Below, piece by piece: positions 1-9,230 of a stretch of 64,000 nucleotides of DNA. Both the position numbers and the translations under genes were made by a program. The notes below the pieces were generated by a model that saw only the letters and a list, made by a program, of their open reading frames with translations, had not been told where the DNA came from and searched no databases. The stretch comes from Burkholderiales bacterium (GTDB lineage Bacteria > Pseudomonadota > Gammaproteobacteria > Burkholderiales > SG8-41). Within the stretch, counting starts at the first letter, position 1. Every line of letters begins with the position of its first letter. The stretch is taken from NCBI GenBank assembly GCA_020854035.1, contig JADZGE010000097.1, forward strand, positions 41,762-105,761, read 5' to 3'.

Positions 1-1467
1 GCGCGTCTCGTAGCCGTCCGGCAGGTTCTCGACGAAGGCGTGGATGTGCGCCGCCCGCGCCGCCTCGATCACCTCCTCGCGGGAGGCGTCCGTGCGGCCG
101 TAGAGGATGTTGTAGTGGATGGTGTCGTTGAAGAGCACGGTGTCCTGCGGCACGATGCCGATCGCGGCGCGCAGGCCGGACTGCCTCAACTCCCGCAGAT
201 CGGCGCCGTTCACGAGGATGCGGCCGGCGCCCACGTCGTAGAAGCGGAAGAGGAGCCGCGCGAGCGTGGACTTGCCCGCGCCGCTCGCGCCGACGACCGC
301 GAGCTTGGCGCCCGCGGGGATGTCGAAGCTCACCTCGTGCAGGATCGGGCGCCTCGCCTCGTAGGCGAAGTCCACGCGCTCGAAGCGCACCGTGGCCGGG
401 CCCGGCGGCAGGTCCGCCGCGTCCGGCCGGTCGGCGATCTCGCGGTTCTCTCCGAGCAGGCGGAACATGCGGTCCATGTCCACCATCGCCTGCTTGATGT
501 TGCGGTAGACGCTGCCGAGAAGGTTGAGCGGTATGTAGAGCTGGATGAGGAGCGCGTTGACCAGCACGAGGTCGCCGATCGAGAGGGTCTTCTCGACCAC
601 CCCCTGCGCGGCGAGGATCATGAGCAGCGTGACCGCGGCCGCTATGATCATGCTCTGTCCGGAATTGAGCGCGCCGAGCGAGGCCTCGGAGCGCACCGCC
701 GCGCCCTCGTAGTGCCTCAGGCTCTCGTCGTAGCGGCGCGCCTCGAACTCCTCGTTGTTGAAATACTTCACCGTCTCGTAGTTGAGCAGGCTGTCAATGG
801 CGCGCGAATTCGCCCGCGAGTCGAGCTCGTTGGCGCGCCGGCGGATACCCATGCGCCACTCGGTCACCGCGACGGTGAACGCGATGTAGACGGCGACCGC
901 GGCGAAGGTCACCGCGGCGAAACGCCAGTCGAAGCGCGAGAGCAGCACCGCGCCGACCAGCGCGAACTCGAGCATCACCGGAATGATCGAGAAGAGCATG
1001 AAGGAGAGCAGCGACGAAATCCCCTCCGTCCCGCGCTCGATGTCGCGGGACATGCCGCCGGTCTGCCGCTCGAGATGGAAGCGCAGCGACAGGCCGTGAA
1101 GATGCCGGAACACCGTCAGCGCGATGCGGCGCACGGCGCGCTGGGTCACGCGCACGAACACCGCGTCGCGCAGCTCGGCGAAGAGCGTGGAAGAAAGGCG
1201 CAACAACCCGTATGCGGCGAGCAGCGCGAGCGGCAGCGCGGCGAGTGCACGGGCCGGATCGAGCGTGTCGACGATCTCCTTTAACACGAGCGGCACCCCG
1301 ACGTTGGCGAGCTTCGCGATGACGAGGCACGCGAGCGCGAGGATGACCCGCCCCCGGAACTCCCAGACGTAGGGGAGCAGCATCGAGACGGCTCCCCATT
1401 CGCTGCGGTGCGGCTGGGGCGCCGCGCGGGCCGGCGGGGCTGCGAGAGCGTCGTGTTGTAGGGGCAT
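1..1467 (-). CDS. ATM1/HMT1-type ABC exporter, ATP-binding/permease (3' part missing)
   Basis: Half-size ABC exporter with an N-terminal transmembrane domain (roughly residues 30-320) and a C-terminal nucleotide-binding domain. 489 codons are visible; the gene runs off the left window edge. Walker A (GASGAGKST) is near residue 395, and the Q-loop segment VPQDTVLFNDT is highly typical of the mitochondrial Atm1/heavy-metal-tolerance group. The ABC signature and Walker B lie outside the window. By family, it would export a glutathione- or thiol-conjugated compound across the inner membrane. The start is the ATG at 1467. The neighbouring gene at 1929 is divergent, so this is probably its own transcription unit. 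Family is certain; substrate is inferred. Confidence 0.9.
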   Translation of the reverse strand, partial: MPLQHDALAAPPARAAPQPHRSEWGAVSMLLPYVWEFRGRVILALACLVIAKLANVGVPLVLKEIVDTLDPARALAALPLALLAAYGLLRLSSTLFAELRDAVFVRVTQRAVRRIALTVFRHLHGLSLRFHLERQTGGMSRDIERGTEGISSLLSFMLFSIIPVMLEFALVGAVLLSRFDWRFAAVTFAAVAVYIAFTVAVTEWRMGIRRRANELDSRANSRAIDSLLNYETVKYFNNEEFEARRYDESLRHYEGAAVRSEASLGALNSGQSMIIAAAVTLLMILAAQGVVEKTLSIGDLVLVNALLIQLYIPLNLLGSVYRNIKQAMVDMDRMFRLLGENREIADRPDAADLPPGPATVRFERVDFAYEARRPILHEVSFDIPAGAKLAVVGASGAGKSTLARLLFRFYDVGAGRILVNGADLRELRQSGLRAAIGIVPQDTVLFNDTIHYNILYGRTDASREEVIEAARAAHIHAFVENLPDGYETR

Positions 1468-1928
1468 GGGCAAGCACTCGGCCCGGCGGGACCGAGCCCC
1501 GCCGCACGCCGTAACCGCGGCGGGCGCGGGCGGGCGGCGCTACTGGCCTGACGCTTCATCCTAACATGCGGGCGCCCTGGCGATTTTCCGGCCGGTGCCG
1601 GGACTTTCGTCACACCAGGACGGGGCACGGCAGGCCGTGCCGCCGGCCGCCGAAGGATGAACGAGACACGCGGCTTGCTGGCGCGCGCCTTCGCTTCCCG
1701 CGCGGCAACTGCCAACCCGGCCCGCACCCGCCATATGAATCAATGCGTTATCGCCGACAACCGCACCGGCGCCGCTCGCACGCGCCATCTCGCGGCGCGC
1801 GCCAGGCATGCCGCGCCAGGCGAGCGCGGTCTCCCGCCGGTCAAGCTTGTGTAACCATGTGTAAAGCAACTGGCGCCCGCGGCGGCGCGGGATTACATTC
1901 GAGGCAAGTAACGAGGAGTCGTACAGGC
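1468..1928. other. Intergenic region between divergent genes
   Basis: About 460 bases between the ABC exporter (leftward) and the glycine-zipper gene (rightward). Open frames crossing it are low-complexity Arg/Ala-rich shadows without recognisable domains. A purine-rich GAGGAG stretch about a dozen bases before the ATG at 1929 is the likely ribosome binding site of the rightward gene. I found no convincing promoter or RNA gene. Confidence 0.4.
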
Positions 1929-2690
1929 ATGAAGAGAGTCATTCCCGCCGTCGCTGCCTGCGCCTGCGCGGTCGGCGCCCAAGCCGCGCAGGATTTCGTC
2001 GACACGGCGCAGGTGATCTCGTCCACGCCGATCATCGAACGCGTCACCGAGCCGCGGCAGGAGTGCTGGCAGGAGCCGGCCGGCGCCCCCGCGCGGGAGC
2101 GCAACGTCGTGGCGCCGATCGTGGGGGGCGTCGCCGGCGCGCTGCTCGGCAGCCAGGTCGGCCGTGGCAGCGGTCGCACGGCCGCCACCGCGGCGGGCGC
2201 GGTGGCCGGCACCGTGATCGGAGACCGCGTCGCCAACCCCGACAGCGATCGTCCCGTGACGGGCGCGGTGGTGGGCGGGGCCGCGGGGGGACTCCTTGGC
2301 GCCCAGGTGGGCAGCGGCAGCGGCCGCAACGCCGCCGCCGCGGCGGGCGCGATCGGCGGCACCATCGTCGGCGACCGCGTCCAGAACCCGCAAGGTTACG
2401 CGCAACCGGTGCAGCGCTGCCGCACCGTCGAGACGACGCGCGAGGTGGTGCGGGGTTACACCGTCGTCTATCGCTACAACGGCCGCGACGTCACGACCAC
2501 GATGCCGTACGACCCGGGCCGCACCGTGCGGGTCGGCGTGGGCATCGCGGACGGCCCGCCCGCCTCGGCGCCGCCGCCGGCGGGCTACGGCACGACTACC
2601 ACCGCCACCCCGCCGCCACCCGCGTACGGTTATCCGCCCGCGCAAGCGGCGCCGGTCGGCGCCACTGGCACGGAGCCGCATCGCTATTGA
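1929..2690 (+). CDS. Glycine-zipper 2TM-domain envelope protein
   Basis: 253-residue exported protein. After a short signal peptide ending AQA-A near residue 20, it carries two tandem copies of a glycine-zipper unit (VGGVAGALLGSQVGRGSG at about residues 63-80 and VGGAAGGLLGAQVGSGSG further on), each followed by an Ala/Gly segment ending IGDRV or VGDRV. The C-terminus has a conserved RCRTVET and Tyr/Arg-rich segment and then a Pro/Tyr/Thr-rich tail. Glycine-zipper 2TM proteins of this sort sit in the outer membrane or periplasm, where roles in envelope integrity are proposed. The start at 1929 is chosen for its signal peptide and upstream GAGGAG; the reading frame is open much further upstream but without protein character. 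Exact function unknown. Confidence 0.85.
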   Translation: MKRVIPAVAACACAVGAQAAQDFVDTAQVISSTPIIERVTEPRQECWQEPAGAPARERNVVAPIVGGVAGALLGSQVGRGSGRTAATAAGAVAGTVIGDRVANPDSDRPVTGAVVGGAAGGLLGAQVGSGSGRNAAAAAGAIGGTIVGDRVQNPQGYAQPVQRCRTVETTREVVRGYTVVYRYNGRDVTTTMPYDPGRTVRVGVGIADGPPASAPPPAGYGTTTTATPPPPAYGYPPAQAAPVGATGTEPHRY

Positions 2691-2781
2691 ATCGGGAAGA
2701 CCGGCGGGGGACCGGCACGGACCGCTCCCCGGCCTCCCGTCTCCCGTCTCTCGTCCCTGACTGCCGTGTCCCGCGCGGCAT

Positions 2782-3945
2782 TCAGGTGAACTCGCGGCGC
2801 CGCCCATAGGCGAACATGCCCGAGAGAAAGCGCGCAATACCGTAGGAGAACCACGTCGCCATCCGCACGGCGAGCGGCTCGCGCGCCCATCGCTCGCGGT
2901 GCAGCTGCGCGGCACCCTGCGCCATTTCCAGCATGAGGCTCCGGTGCAGGCGGGCCGCGAACGCGGCGTCCTCGATCACGACGTTCGCCTCGCGCGCGAG
3001 AAGCAGGCTGAACGGGTCGATGTTGGAGGAGCCCACGGTCGCCCAGCGCCGGTCGATCACGGCGACCTTGGCGTGGAGAAAACTCTTGTGGTACTCGTGG
3101 ATCTCGATGCCCGCTTCGAGCAGGGAGCCGTAGAGCGCGCGCGAGGCGTAGTAGGCGAGGATGTACTCGGCGCGACCCTGCAGAAGCAGCATCACCCGCA
3201 CCCCGCGGCGGGCCGCCTCGAGCAACGCGTGCCGGAAGCGCATCCCGGGAAAGAAGTAGGCGTTGGCGACGACGATCTCGGAGCGCGCGCGGTCGATCGC
3301 CTCGAGATAGGCGTCCTCGATGTCGTGGCGATGGCGAAGATTGTCGCGCACGACGAACGCGGCGCGCTGCTCGCCGCGCGGCGCCGTATCCGGCCGCGGT
3401 TCGCGCGCGTGCGCGTGGTGCCCGCGGAACTGGGTGGCCGCGACGAACCGCCACAGGCGCTTCACGGCGGAATGGATGTCGGCGAGCAGCGGCCCCTCGA
3501 CGCGGACGGCGTAGTCGAAGCGCGGCGCCGTGCCGAGGTCGGGCTCGAGATCGTCGAGGATGTTGATGCCGCCCACGAACGCGATGCGCGCGTCGACCAC
3601 CGCGAGCTTGCGGTGCAGGCGGCGCAGCCGCGAGCGCTCGAGCGCCCACGGCGAAACATCCGGCCGGTAGGTGAGAATGCGCACGCCGGCCCGCGTCATC
3701 TCCTCCAGCAGCCGGCGGTCGAGATTCTTCGAGCCGAAGCCGTCCACCATGAGGCGGGTCGCGACGCCGCGGGCGGCGGCGCGCGCGAGCGCCGCGGCGA
3801 TCGCGCGCCCGGTGCGGTCGCTCGCGAAGATGTAGGTCTCGAGGTGGATCTCCCGGCGCGCGCCCTCGAACGCTTCCTCGAGGGCCGGAAAGTAGTCCGC
3901 GCCGTTCTCGAGCAGAGAGATGCGGTTGCCCTCGACGAAGTTCAT
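2782..3945 (-). CDS. clsB: Cardiolipin synthase ClsB-type phospholipase D protein
   Basis: 387-residue phospholipase D superfamily protein with two HKD motifs: His111/Lys113/Asp118 and His291/Lys293/Asp298 (the second followed by VGSSN). Two HKD repeats without N-terminal membrane segments fit the ClsB (YbhO) class, which makes cardiolipin from phosphatidylglycerol and phosphatidylethanolamine at the inner membrane. The start codon at 3945 overlaps the stop of the upstream EEP hydrolase by four bases, so the two are translationally coupled, as in the E. coli ybhP-clsB arrangement. The open frame extends far upstream, but only as a shadow of the neighbouring gene. Confidence 0.9.
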   Translation of the reverse strand: MNFVEGNRISLLENGADYFPALEEAFEGARREIHLETYIFASDRTGRAIAAALARAAARGVATRLMVDGFGSKNLDRRLLEEMTRAGVRILTYRPDVSPWALERSRLRRLHRKLAVVDARIAFVGGINILDDLEPDLGTAPRFDYAVRVEGPLLADIHSAVKRLWRFVAATQFRGHHAHAREPRPDTAPRGEQRAAFVVRDNLRHRHDIEDAYLEAIDRARSEIVVANAYFFPGMRFRHALLEAARRGVRVMLLLQGRAEYILAYYASRALYGSLLEAGIEIHEYHKSFLHAKVAVIDRRWATVGSSNIDPFSLLLAREANVVIEDAAFAARLHRSLMLEMAQGAAQLHRERWAREPLAVRMATWFSYGIARFLSGMFAYGRRREFT

Positions 3946-4694
3946 CCCGGCAGCCCGAGCGTCGCGGTGAGGACGGCGTGATCCGAGATGCGGGACCAGA
4001 ACCGGCCGTGATGGATGTGAGCTTCCTCCACCACGAGGCCGCGCACGTAGATGCGATCGAGCGACATGACCGGCAGCACGGCGGGAAAGCTCCGGGCGGG
4101 GCGGCCCGTCTTCAGCTCGAAGACTTCGTGAAGATCGAGCGGATGCGCGAGCTGGTGGGTGGCGCGGAAACGCCAGTCGTTGAAGTCCCCCGCCACGATG
4201 AGGGGCGCCGCCGGCGGCACCAGCCGCTCGATGCGGCGTCGCAACCGCTCGATCTGGTGCCCGCGGTGACGGCCCCACAGCCCGAGGTGCACGCAGACGC
4301 AGTGCAGCGTCTGCGACCAGCGCGGGGGATGGAGCTCGCAGTGGAGCAGCCCCCGGCGCTCGTACCCGCCGGCCGACACATCCTCGTTCTCCCAGGCGAG
4401 TATCGGGAACCGGGAGAGGATCGCGTTCCCGTGGTGCCCCGCGTCGTACACGGAATTGCGGCCGTAGGCGAAGTCGGTCCACACCGCGTCGGCGAGGAAC
4501 TCGTACTGCGGCGCCGCCGGCCAGTTCTCGAACCTCGCCGCGTGCCGCGCGTGGGCGCCGTGCACTTCCTGCAGGAAGACGAGATCCGTGCCGAGCGCCC
4601 GCAGCCGGTCGCGCAGCTCGTGAATCGCGAGGCGCCGGTTCAGGAACGGGAAGCCCTTGTGGATGTTGTAGGTGGCGATGCGAAGCGTGTGCAT
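3942..4694 (-). CDS. Endonuclease/exonuclease/phosphatase (EEP) family hydrolase, YbhP-like
   Basis: 250-residue protein of the EEP (DNase I/Mg-dependent phosphodiesterase) fold. Conserved elements are RIATYNIHKG (Asn10), LVFLQEVHG (Glu43, metal ligand), VAGDFNDWR in the middle and SDHAVLTATL near the C-terminus. The family cleaves phosphodiester bonds in nucleic acids or phospholipids. The overlap with clsB suggests a lipid phosphodiester role, but that is inferred from neighbourhood only. No signal peptide, so probably cytoplasmic. Confidence 0.88.
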   Translation of the reverse strand: MHTLRIATYNIHKGFPFLNRRLAIHELRDRLRALGTDLVFLQEVHGAHARHAARFENWPAAPQYEFLADAVWTDFAYGRNSVYDAGHHGNAILSRFPILAWENEDVSAGGYERRGLLHCELHPPRWSQTLHCVCVHLGLWGRHRGHQIERLRRRIERLVPPAAPLIVAGDFNDWRFRATHQLAHPLDLHEVFELKTGRPARSFPAVLPVMSLDRIYVRGLVVEEAHIHHGRFWSRISDHAVLTATLGLPG

Positions 4695-4778
4695 TCCGTC
4701 TTTCGTCAGGTCTCACCGGCCTTCGCGCGCCGGGGCGAGGCAGCGCGTCCCCGCGCGGGCGGGAACGACCCGCCGGTT

Positions 4779-6323
4779 CTACGGACGTTCATCGGCGCCC
4801 GGCGGCAGCATCGAGAAGTAGCGCTCCATGAGCCGCGGATCGTCGAAATGCCGCCGCCCCACGAACGCCGTCGCGTGCCGGCCCCACTGCCGCATCGCGC
4901 CCGGCTCCACGATGCCCATGGGCCAGAAGAAATAACGTTCGGCCCGCTCGCTGCCCGGCACGATGCCGTCGGGCCGGAACACGCTGCGCCGCCCGCCGCC
5001 GGGCAGCGGCCGCGAGCGCAGCGTATCATCGTCCGCGAACGCGTACTCGATGCCGGCGGCCGGAGCTCGCCCGACCCGCACCCGTTCGACGTAATGGGTT
5101 GCGGACGCGAGCCGCACGGCGACGCGCTCGGCGACGCCCACGGCCGGCAGCGACTGCGGGACGAACGCCGTCTCCTCGAGCGTCTCCGGCTGCGGGCGCG
5201 CCCGCGCGCGCGCCGCCGGGAAGAACTGGTGGTAGCAGCCGCAGAGGTGCATGGTGTCGAAGAGCCAGGGCGCGCCGTCAGGCGCCAGCGTCACGCGCCA
5301 CAGGACGCCGTCGAGACGGCCGCCGAGAAGATCCCAGCCCGCCGCCTTCGGCCGTTCGGCGAACCAGATCGAGTAATCGAGCTGGAGCAGCACCCGGCCG
5401 CCGTAGCGCGCGTGCGACACTCTCCGGTACACCACCGGCCGGCGCGTCACCAGCTCCGGGGTCGCCGACGCACCCCAGCCGAGTTCACCCGGCAGGTCGA
5501 AGTCGCCGGCCGTGTCGATCTCGATGACCGGCGCGTAGGCGCGGTAGAGCGCCTCGAGATCCTCGCCGCGCGCATCGGGTATGCCGAGCGGATTGTCCGC
5601 CGCCCGGCGCACTATCTCCCCGATCCGGGCGGGCGTCGCGGACCCCGGTGGCGGAACATACACGCGCAGCGTCCCGCGCACGGGCAACGCCGCGAGCGGG
5701 CGGGCGAAGACGGCGCGGGTCTCCTCCTGCCACCGGCGCACGCCGGCGGCGAATGGCACGCGCGTGAGCCAGTAGAGACCGGCGATCCTGAGCGCGGTCG
5801 AATAGTCGTCGGGCACGACCGCCGCTTCCCGCAAGGCGGCGCGCCGCTCCGGCGCCGCTTCGTCGAGCCGCGCGAGCCGCGCCGCGCAATCGGCCGCGGC
5901 ATCGCGTGGCGACGCGCGGCGCGGAGAAAGCTCCCGGAGTTCCTGCGCCAGCCGGTCGGCTTCGTCCGAGGGCAGGTTGCCGATCTCGATCGCGTGCGCC
6001 TGCGCTCCGAGGGCGGCCATCCGGCGCATCCACTGCGCGAACGCGGCATCGGGCATGGGCTCCGCGGCATGGCTCGCGAGAAACCGGTCCACGCGCAGGT
6101 AGGGGAAGCCCGCCACGCGCGCGCTCATGCCGTCGCCGGTGCCCGCGCGATCGACGGCCGCATCGATGCGCCTGAATACCTCGACGCAATCGGCCCGCTC
6201 ATCCCCGGCCCCCGCCGTCCGGTGCGCGGGCGCCGCCGCGCAGCCCGCGAGCGCCGCGAGACAGAGCGCCGGCGCGAGGCGCAAGGACGTGCGTCCGGCG
6301 GGGCGGGGCGGGGTCCGGATCAT
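4779..6323 (-). CDS. Predicted lipoprotein of unknown function
   Basis: 514 residues. The N-terminus is a lipoprotein signal with lipobox LAGC (Cys28), so the mature protein should be lipid-anchored in the envelope. I do not recognise the mature domain. It contains PVVYRRVSHARYGG, LLQLDYSIWFAERP, a striking Cys/His-rich HLCGCYHQFFP, and near the C-terminus RYFFWPMGIVEPG. The HLCGCYH cluster could bind metal. Its start overlaps the stop of the START-like gene by four bases, so the two envelope proteins are co-translated. The open frame extends to 6740, but only this start yields a lipobox. Confidence 0.75.
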   Translation of the reverse strand: MIRTPPRPAGRTSLRLAPALCLAALAGCAAAPAHRTAGAGDERADCVEVFRRIDAAVDRAGTGDGMSARVAGFPYLRVDRFLASHAAEPMPDAAFAQWMRRMAALGAQAHAIEIGNLPSDEADRLAQELRELSPRRASPRDAAADCAARLARLDEAAPERRAALREAAVVPDDYSTALRIAGLYWLTRVPFAAGVRRWQEETRAVFARPLAALPVRGTLRVYVPPPGSATPARIGEIVRRAADNPLGIPDARGEDLEALYRAYAPVIEIDTAGDFDLPGELGWGASATPELVTRRPVVYRRVSHARYGGRVLLQLDYSIWFAERPKAAGWDLLGGRLDGVLWRVTLAPDGAPWLFDTMHLCGCYHQFFPAARARARPQPETLEETAFVPQSLPAVGVAERVAVRLASATHYVERVRVGRAPAAGIEYAFADDDTLRSRPLPGGGRRSVFRPDGIVPGSERAERYFFWPMGIVEPGAMRQWGRHATAFVGRRHFDDPRLMERYFSMLPPGADERP

Positions 6324-6892
6324 TGCTCCCCGCTGCCCGGCGGCGGGGCGCCCGCCTGCCGCCGCACGATCTCCTCCACCAGCGCGACGAAGGTCGCCCG
6401 CACGCTGCGGCGCAGGGCCCACGTGCCGATCAGCGGCGGCACGAAGAAGTCCGGGACCAGCCGAGCGGTGTAGCGCAACCGCACACGACCGCCGCTCGCG
6501 TCGACCGCGTAGGTTCCCGACAGCTCCCGGAAACTGCCGGACACCGCCCGGGCGTCGACGCGCGTCATCGGGTGCTCGTTCACGAGCAACCGCACCTCGA
6601 CCGGGTAGCCGAAAAACAGCAGCCGTACCTCGCCGCGCTGCACGACCGTGATGCCTTCCGCCGCGCGCGCGAGAACCCGGCTCGACTGGAGATCCGGAAT
6701 GAAATCCGGGAGCTTTTCGTAATCCGTCAGCACCTGCCACGTCCGCGCGACGGTGCCTTCGAACTCCGCGCGCGCCTCGATCGACAGGGCATCACCCTCG
6801 CGCACGGTGTCGACCGTGATCTCCGCCGCCGCCGCGGGAAACGCCAGGGCGGCGCAGACGAGGCACGAGAGGCGCGGCAGGGCGCGGGCCAT
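6320..6892 (-). CDS. Exported START/SRPBCC-like (polyketide cyclase/Coq10-type) protein
   Basis: 190 residues with a signal peptide (cleavage near FPAAAA, residue ~23) followed by an SRPBCC/START-like domain: FEGTVARTWQVLTDYEKLPDFIP is the classic N-terminal helix and strand, and the C-terminal helix is RRSVRATFVALVEEIV. The fold binds a hydrophobic ligand in a deep cavity. Export and coupling to the downstream lipoprotein (ATGA overlap) suggest a periplasmic lipid- or hydrophobe-handling pair. The ligand is unknown. Confidence 0.8.
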   Translation of the reverse strand: MARALPRLSCLVCAALAFPAAAAEITVDTVREGDALSIEARAEFEGTVARTWQVLTDYEKLPDFIPDLQSSRVLARAAEGITVVQRGEVRLLFFGYPVEVRLLVNEHPMTRVDARAVSGSFRELSGTYAVDASGGRVRLRYTARLVPDFFVPPLIGTWALRRSVRATFVALVEEIVRRQAGAPPPGSGEQ

Positions 6893-7008
6893 GCGCAGAG
6901 CCTACACCCCCGGCCGGCTCACCGCATGCGGCAACGAGGGTGAACCCGTCAACTCACGCCGCGGGCACCACCGGACAAGGGGAAACCCGGCGACCGGCCG
7001 AAGGTCGC

Positions 7009-8106
7009 TCAGGAGACGGCGAGCATCCGGTCGAGCGCGATGCGGGCGAGCGCCGCCTCCGGGGCCTGTACCGAGATGCGGTTCACCACCCGTCCGGCGA
7101 CGAGATTCTCCAGCGCCCACGCGAGATGCTGGGGATCGATGCGGGCCATCGTCGAGCACATGCACACGGTGCCGGCCATGAACTGCACCATCTTGCCCTG
7201 CGACTTGTACTGTTCGGCAAGGCGGTTGACGAGGTTCAGTTCCGTGCCCACCAGCCAGCGCGTGCCCGGCGCGCTCGCCGCGACCGTCCTGATGATGTAG
7301 TCGGTCGAACCGACGTAGTCGGAAAGCTTGCACACGTCGAACCGGCACTCGGGGTGCGAGATCACCATGCCGCCCGGGTTCTCCGCGCGCCAGCGCAGGA
7401 TCTGCTGCGGCTGGAACATCTGGTGCACCGAGCAGTGCCCCTTCCACAGGAGCACCTTCGCCATCTTGACCTGCTGGGGCGTCAACCCGCCGAGTTCCTC
7501 GTCCGGATCCCACACCGGCATCTCCGCCGGCGGGATGTCCAGGAGGTATCCGGTCCAGCGGCCGAGGTGCTGGTCGGGGAAGAACAGGACCTTCTCGCGC
7601 CGGGCGAACGACCATTGCAGGATCTCGCGCGCGTTCGACGAAGTGCAGACGATGCCGCCGTGCTCGCCGCAGAACGCCTTGAGGTCCGCGGCCGAGTTGA
7701 TGTAGGTGACCGGCGTCACGTGCTCGTCCGGGTCGAGCACCCGCGCGATCTCGCGCCAGGCGCGCTCGACCTTGGAGAGATTCGCCATGTCCGCCATCGA
7801 GCAGCCGGCGCCGAGGTCCGGCAGGATCGACGCCTGCCCGGGCTTGGACAGGATATCGGCCACCTCGGCCATGAAGTGCACGCCGCAGAAAACGATGTAC
7901 CGGGCATCGGTCTGCGCCGCGAGCTTGGAGAGCTTGAGGGAATCCCCGGTGAGATCGGCGTGCCGGTAGACGTCGGCCCGCTGGTAATGGTGCCCGAGGA
8001 TCACCGCCTGCGCGCCGAGTTTCGCCCGCGCGTCGAGGATGCGCGCCTGGCAGGCGTCCTCGGCGAGGGGCCGGAATTGATCGAATGCAATCGTCGCTGT
8101 TTCCAT
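7009..8106 (-). CDS. nadA: Quinolinate synthase NadA
   Basis: 365 residues. Condenses iminoaspartate with dihydroxyacetone phosphate to quinolinate in NAD biosynthesis, using a 4Fe-4S cluster. Signatures are LGHHYQ (residues 38-42), GCSMADM (Cys102), KGHCSVHQMF (Cys225), SHPECRFDV (about 250-258) and GTVCMCSTM (Cys315/317). The cluster ligands are most likely Cys102, Cys225 and one of Cys315/317. The ATG at 8106 gives the normal family N-terminus; the open frame runs upstream to 8253 without conserved residues. nadB and nadC are not in this window. Confidence 0.96.
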   Translation of the reverse strand: METATIAFDQFRPLAEDACQARILDARAKLGAQAVILGHHYQRADVYRHADLTGDSLKLSKLAAQTDARYIVFCGVHFMAEVADILSKPGQASILPDLGAGCSMADMANLSKVERAWREIARVLDPDEHVTPVTYINSAADLKAFCGEHGGIVCTSSNAREILQWSFARREKVLFFPDQHLGRWTGYLLDIPPAEMPVWDPDEELGGLTPQQVKMAKVLLWKGHCSVHQMFQPQQILRWRAENPGGMVISHPECRFDVCKLSDYVGSTDYIIRTVAASAPGTRWLVGTELNLVNRLAEQYKSQGKMVQFMAGTVCMCSTMARIDPQHLAWALENLVAGRVVNRISVQAPEAALARIALDRMLAVS

Positions 8107-8126
8107 TCTCTCACCACGGGATTGCG

Positions 8127-8144
8127 GCGCGACGTTCGTCGCGC
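8127..8144. repeat. Perfect inverted repeat in the nadA leader
   Basis: GCGCGAC, 4-base loop, GTCGCGC, located 21-38 bases upstream of the nadA start. It could be an operator or an mRNA hairpin near the ribosome binding site. In a high-GC genome a 7-bp stem can arise by chance. Confidence 0.3.
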
Positions 8145-8253
8145 GAGCGATCCCACAAAATATCAATTCTGTCCGGCGCGCGCAAGATCGCCGGCGGGAA
8201 ACCACCACGGCCCGGCCGCTCAAAGTCCGCATGCGGGACGGGGGTATTGCCAC

Positions 8254-8700
8254 TCAATCGCCGCCGACGCGCCGCGGCAACTCGCGGATCGCTTCGGCGT
8301 TGCTCCACGAGAACACCTTCCGCGCGGCTTCGCGCCACGGCAGCCATTCGTAGCGCAGGTGTTCGCGCGGAGCCAGCGCGACGGGCAGTGTCGCCGGCAC
8401 GACGAGCGAGTAGACGTGCTCGACGTTGTGCGTGACGCCGGGAGCATAGCGGCCGCGCCAGTTGCGGAATATCTCGTAGCGGTTCTCCTTGCCCCAGTCG
8501 GTCAACGGGAAGCGACCGGCATCGAGTCCCGTCTCCTCCCGTACTTCCCGCGCCGCGGTCTGCCGCAGCGCCTCGCCTTCGTGCAGGCTGCCCGTCACCG
8601 ACTGCCAGAAACCCGGTCGATCGGCGCGTTCCAGCAGCAGGACCCGGAGATCCGGCGTGTGGATGATGACGAGCACGGAAACCGGGATCTTGTAGGTCAT
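8254..8700 (-). CDS. nudB: Dihydroneopterin triphosphate diphosphatase (Nudix), NudB-like
   Basis: 148-residue Nudix hydrolase. The Nudix box runs from Gly37 (GSLHEGE) to REVREETGLD (residues 51-60). The N-terminus (KIPVSVLVIIH) and the WGKENRYEIF segment match NudB, which removes pyrophosphate from dihydroneopterin triphosphate in folate synthesis. In betaproteobacteria nudB often lies downstream of aspS, as here, although the RNase/barstar pair is interposed. The start is the ATG at 8700. Confidence 0.88.
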   Translation of the reverse strand: MTYKIPVSVLVIIHTPDLRVLLLERADRPGFWQSVTGSLHEGEALRQTAAREVREETGLDAGRFPLTDWGKENRYEIFRNWRGRYAPGVTHNVEHVYSLVVPATLPVALAPREHLRYEWLPWREAARKVFSWSNAEAIRELPRRVGGD

Positions 8701-8769
8701 GCCGATGCGTCGCGCGCCGCCGGCGGCGCCCCCGCGACCGGACGCGGGATACGGATCGACCGCATCGGT

Positions 8770-9198
8770 TCACGCTCCGCCGGCCGGCGCAAAGCGCGGC
8801 AGATCCACCCCCTCCACCGCTGCGTCCACCAGCACCACGAAGGCGCTCTCGCGCTCCTTCCAGTACGCCGCCGTGTCCTGCAGCACCTCGATCGCCGTGG
8901 CGTAGTCCTCGGGCGCCGCCGCCGCGAAGGCCGCGCAGTTGCGGGCGGTGATCACGGTGTCCGCGCAGCGGTCCTTCAGGCAGTCGGCGAGCGCGTCCCA
9001 GTTGCCGCCGAAATACCGGGGCAACCGCAGGGACTTCCGGCAGGCCGCGAGGAACTCCTGCTTGGTGGCGACGCGCGCGAGGTTGAGATCGATCCACTTC
9101 AGCCGCGCCGCGCCGGCGCGAACCCGCAGGCTGGCGGCGTCCTCCGGGACGAGGTAGACGCCGGAGCGCTCCGCTCCGAACTCGACGTCACGGGTCAC
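8770..9198 (-). CDS. Barstar-family ribonuclease inhibitor
   Basis: 142 residues. The C-terminal two thirds is a barstar fold: LKWIDLNLARVATKQEFL, then RYFGGNWDALADCLKD (residues 61-76), the hallmark of the family, followed by the helix region AAPEDYATAIEVLQ. Barstar proteins bind and block secreted guanyl-type RNases in the cytoplasm. It lies 32 bases downstream of such an RNase gene, which strongly suggests a cognate pair. The N-terminal ~30 residues are extra relative to classical barstar. Confidence 0.88.
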   Translation of the reverse strand: MTRDVEFGAERSGVYLVPEDAASLRVRAGAARLKWIDLNLARVATKQEFLAACRKSLRLPRYFGGNWDALADCLKDRCADTVITARNCAAFAAAAPEDYATAIEVLQDTAAYWKERESAFVVLVDAAVEGVDLPRFAPAGGA

Positions 9199-9230
9199 GG
9201 TTCACCTCCTGCCGGTCACGGCTCCCTGCC

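Noticed and set aside
1566..1928. Long upstream extension of the glycine-zipper ORF
   Set aside because: Arg/Pro-rich low-complexity translation with no domain; the signal peptide and ribosome site support the start at 1929.
3978..6473. 831-codon plus-strand frame opposite the EEP hydrolase and lipoprotein genes
   Set aside because: Composition typical of an antisense shadow; both opposite genes have clear family motifs and coupled starts.
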